A program made the position numbers and the translations under genes. Positions 6,154 to 7,567 of a stretch of DNA of 7,567 nucleotides are shown one piece after another. The stretch spans positions 1 to 7,567 of the forward strand of contig JAEDJH010000063.1 in the NCBI GenBank assembly GCA_016296415.1, in the 5' to 3' direction. The notes under the pieces were generated by a model. It saw nothing but the letters and a program-made list of their open reading frames with translations. It had not been told where the DNA came from and ran no database searches. Numbering within the stretch: position 1 is the first letter of the stretch; each line of letters opens with the position of its first letter. This DNA comes from Clostridia bacterium (GTDB taxonomy: Bacteria; Bacillota; Clostridia; Christensenellales; CAG-138).

Positions 6154-7567
6154 ATGAAGGTGCTTTTTACCTCAGCGGAAGCCGTCCCGTTCGTTAAAAC
6201 CGGCGGATTGGGCGATGTTATGGGAACCCTCCCCCGTGCCCTCGTCAAAAAGGGTGTTGAATGCGACGTCGTTCTGCCCCTGTTCGGGAGCATCGGTGAG
6301 GAATACAGATCACGGCTGAACCGGCTGACCTCATTTTGCTGCACGCTCGACGGGCAAAGCTATAACTGCACGGTTCATACCCTTGCGCTCAACGGTGTGC
6401 GCTTCTTCTTCGTTGAAAACAACGACCTTTTCGGCGGCTCCGTCTATGGCGGTGACGAAGCGCTCAAGTTTTCGTTTTTCTGCCGTGCCGTGCTTGAGGC
6501 ATTGCCGCATATAGGCATCCCCGATATTATCCATGCCAACGATTGGCATACGGGCATGATTTTACTGCTTTTGGAGGAACAATACCGCAATATCCCGGCA
6601 TACAGGGACATAAAAACGGTATTTATGATACACAACCTCCGTTATCAGGGGCTTTTCCCGATCGACCGCATAAAGAGGCTTCTATATCTGCCGGACAGCT
6701 GCTTCACATTTGATAAAATCGAATACTACGGCAATGCAAGCTTTATGAAGGCCGGCATCGTCTATGGTCGTAAAATACTCACGGTCAGCCCAACCTACGC
6801 CGGCGAGATCCAGACACCATGCTACGGCGAGGGCTTGGACGGCCTGCTTCGCTACAGACAGAGCAGCCTTTCGGGAATTTTGAACGGCGTTTCGTATGAG
6901 TCGTTTGATCCTGCGACCGATCCTGCGCTCCCGCTGCACTATTCCGCAGACGAGCCCGAGGGCAAGGCGGCCTGCAAAGCCACGCTTCAAGCGCAGCTCG
7001 GGCTTGGTGCATCAAACGACACGCCGATAATCGGGATGGTTTCGAGGCTGACGCAGCAAAAGGGTTTTTCGCTCATCGAGGAGGCGTTTGACGAGCTGAT
7101 GAAGCGCAGCGTTCAGCTTGCGATAATCGGTCAGGGCGACGGACACTGGGAATGGTTTTTTCATGCGATGCAGCAAAAATATCCCGAGCGCATAGGCTTC
7201 CGTGCCGAGTACAGCGACAGCGTATCGAGGCTCATATACGCCGGCTCGGATATGTTCCTGATGCCCTCGCTGTTTGAGCCGTGCGGAATTTCCCAGATGA
7301 TCGCCATGAAATACGGTACGCTCCCTATCGTGCGTGAGACCGGCGGATTAAAGGACACCGTGGTTCCATACAACAAATTCACGGGCGAGGGAACGGGTTT
7401 CTCCTTTGCCGAGGCTACTTCTTCCGATATGCTGAACGCTATCGACCGTGCCATAGGCTGCTATAACGACAAAAACGCATGGCAAAGGCTTATGCGGCAG
7501 GCCATGGAATGTGACTTCTCCTGGAACAGCTCCACGGATAAGTATATCGAGCTTTACAAGGAGCTTT
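6154..7567 (+). CDS. glgA: Glycogen synthase, ADP-glucose dependent (3'-partial, 471 aa visible)
   Basis: Retaining GT5 glycosyltransferase that transfers glucose from ADP-glucose to the non-reducing end of alpha-1,4-glucan, building cytoplasmic glycogen. Translating from 6154 gives an open frame to the window edge. Seen: N-terminal GT5 Rossmann domain with KTGGLGDV (15-22; Lys15 is the ADP-glucose-binding lysine), HANDWHTG (127-134) and IHNLRYQG (159-166, active-site His160); linker GILNGVSYESFDP (241-253); C-terminal GT-B domain with GMVSRLTQQKG (294-304; Arg298 and Lys303) and SLFEPCGISQMIAMKYG (372-388; nucleophile-position Glu375, Cys377), then ETGGLKDTV (395-403). These correspond to E. 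coli Lys15, His161, Arg300, Lys305, Glu377 and Cys379, so the active site is complete. The end, DFSWNSSTDKYIELYKEL, is the usual GlgA terminus, so only a few residues should be missing. It is not beside glgC or glgD within this window; such genes could lie beyond the right edge. Annotation is very secure. Confidence 0.97.
   Translation, partial: MKVLFTSAEAVPFVKTGGLGDVMGTLPRALVKKGVECDVVLPLFGSIGEEYRSRLNRLTSFCCTLDGQSYNCTVHTLALNGVRFFFVENNDLFGGSVYGGDEALKFSFFCRAVLEALPHIGIPDIIHANDWHTGMILLLLEEQYRNIPAYRDIKTVFMIHNLRYQGLFPIDRIKRLLYLPDSCFTFDKIEYYGNASFMKAGIVYGRKILTVSPTYAGEIQTPCYGEGLDGLLRYRQSSLSGILNGVSYESFDPATDPALPLHYSADEPEGKAACKATLQAQLGLGASNDTPIIGMVSRLTQQKGFSLIEEAFDELMKRSVQLAIIGQGDGHWEWFFHAMQQKYPERIGFRAEYSDSVSRLIYAGSDMFLMPSLFEPCGISQMIAMKYGTLPIVRETGGLKDTVVPYNKFTGEGTGFSFAEATSSDMLNAIDRAIGCYNDKNAWQRLMRQAMECDFSWNSSTDKYIELYKEL

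Overview
The window looks like a chromosomal segment from an anaerobic, low-to-mid G+C Firmicute, probably of class Clostridia (gut or other anoxic habitat). This is inferred from a clostridial-type pyruvate phosphate dikinase whose residues run one position behind the Clostridium symbiosum enzyme, strong GGAGG-type ribosome binding sites, AT-rich intergenic regions between more GC-rich genes, and a divergent isoleucyl-tRNA synthetase of a form I associate with Clostridia and related phyla. No phage, transposon, CRISPR or tRNA/rRNA genes are visible.

Layout: three housekeeping genes fill nearly everything. On the minus strand, 32-2653 encodes pyruvate phosphate dikinase (ppdK), complete. A 291-bp AT-rich divergent intergenic region (2654-2944) holds a plausible promoter for each flanking gene, two ribosome binding sites and a few small inverted repeats. 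On the plus strand, 2945-6064 encodes a 1039-residue isoleucyl-tRNA synthetase of the IleRS2-like type. An 89-bp gap with a GC-rich hairpin separates it from glgA (6154 to the window end), a bacterial ADP-glucose-dependent glycogen synthase cut by the window edge probably only a few residues before its natural end.

How they relate: ppdK interconverts pyruvate and phosphoenolpyruvate at the base of glycolysis/gluconeogenesis and glgA builds storage glucan, so both belong to central carbon handling. ileS is a translation gene with no metabolic link to them. The most notable item is in ileS: the class I signature HIGH is replaced by GVHH, the swapped GXHH form reported to be associated with extreme mupirocin resistance in some IleRS2 enzymes. 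Several other normally conserved motifs (GWDxHGLP, KMSKS, WCISR, DxWxDSG) are also altered, while the editing site looks intact. The gene also lacks room for the T-box leader that usually controls ileS in Firmicutes. I found no evidence for a wholly new multi-gene system here.
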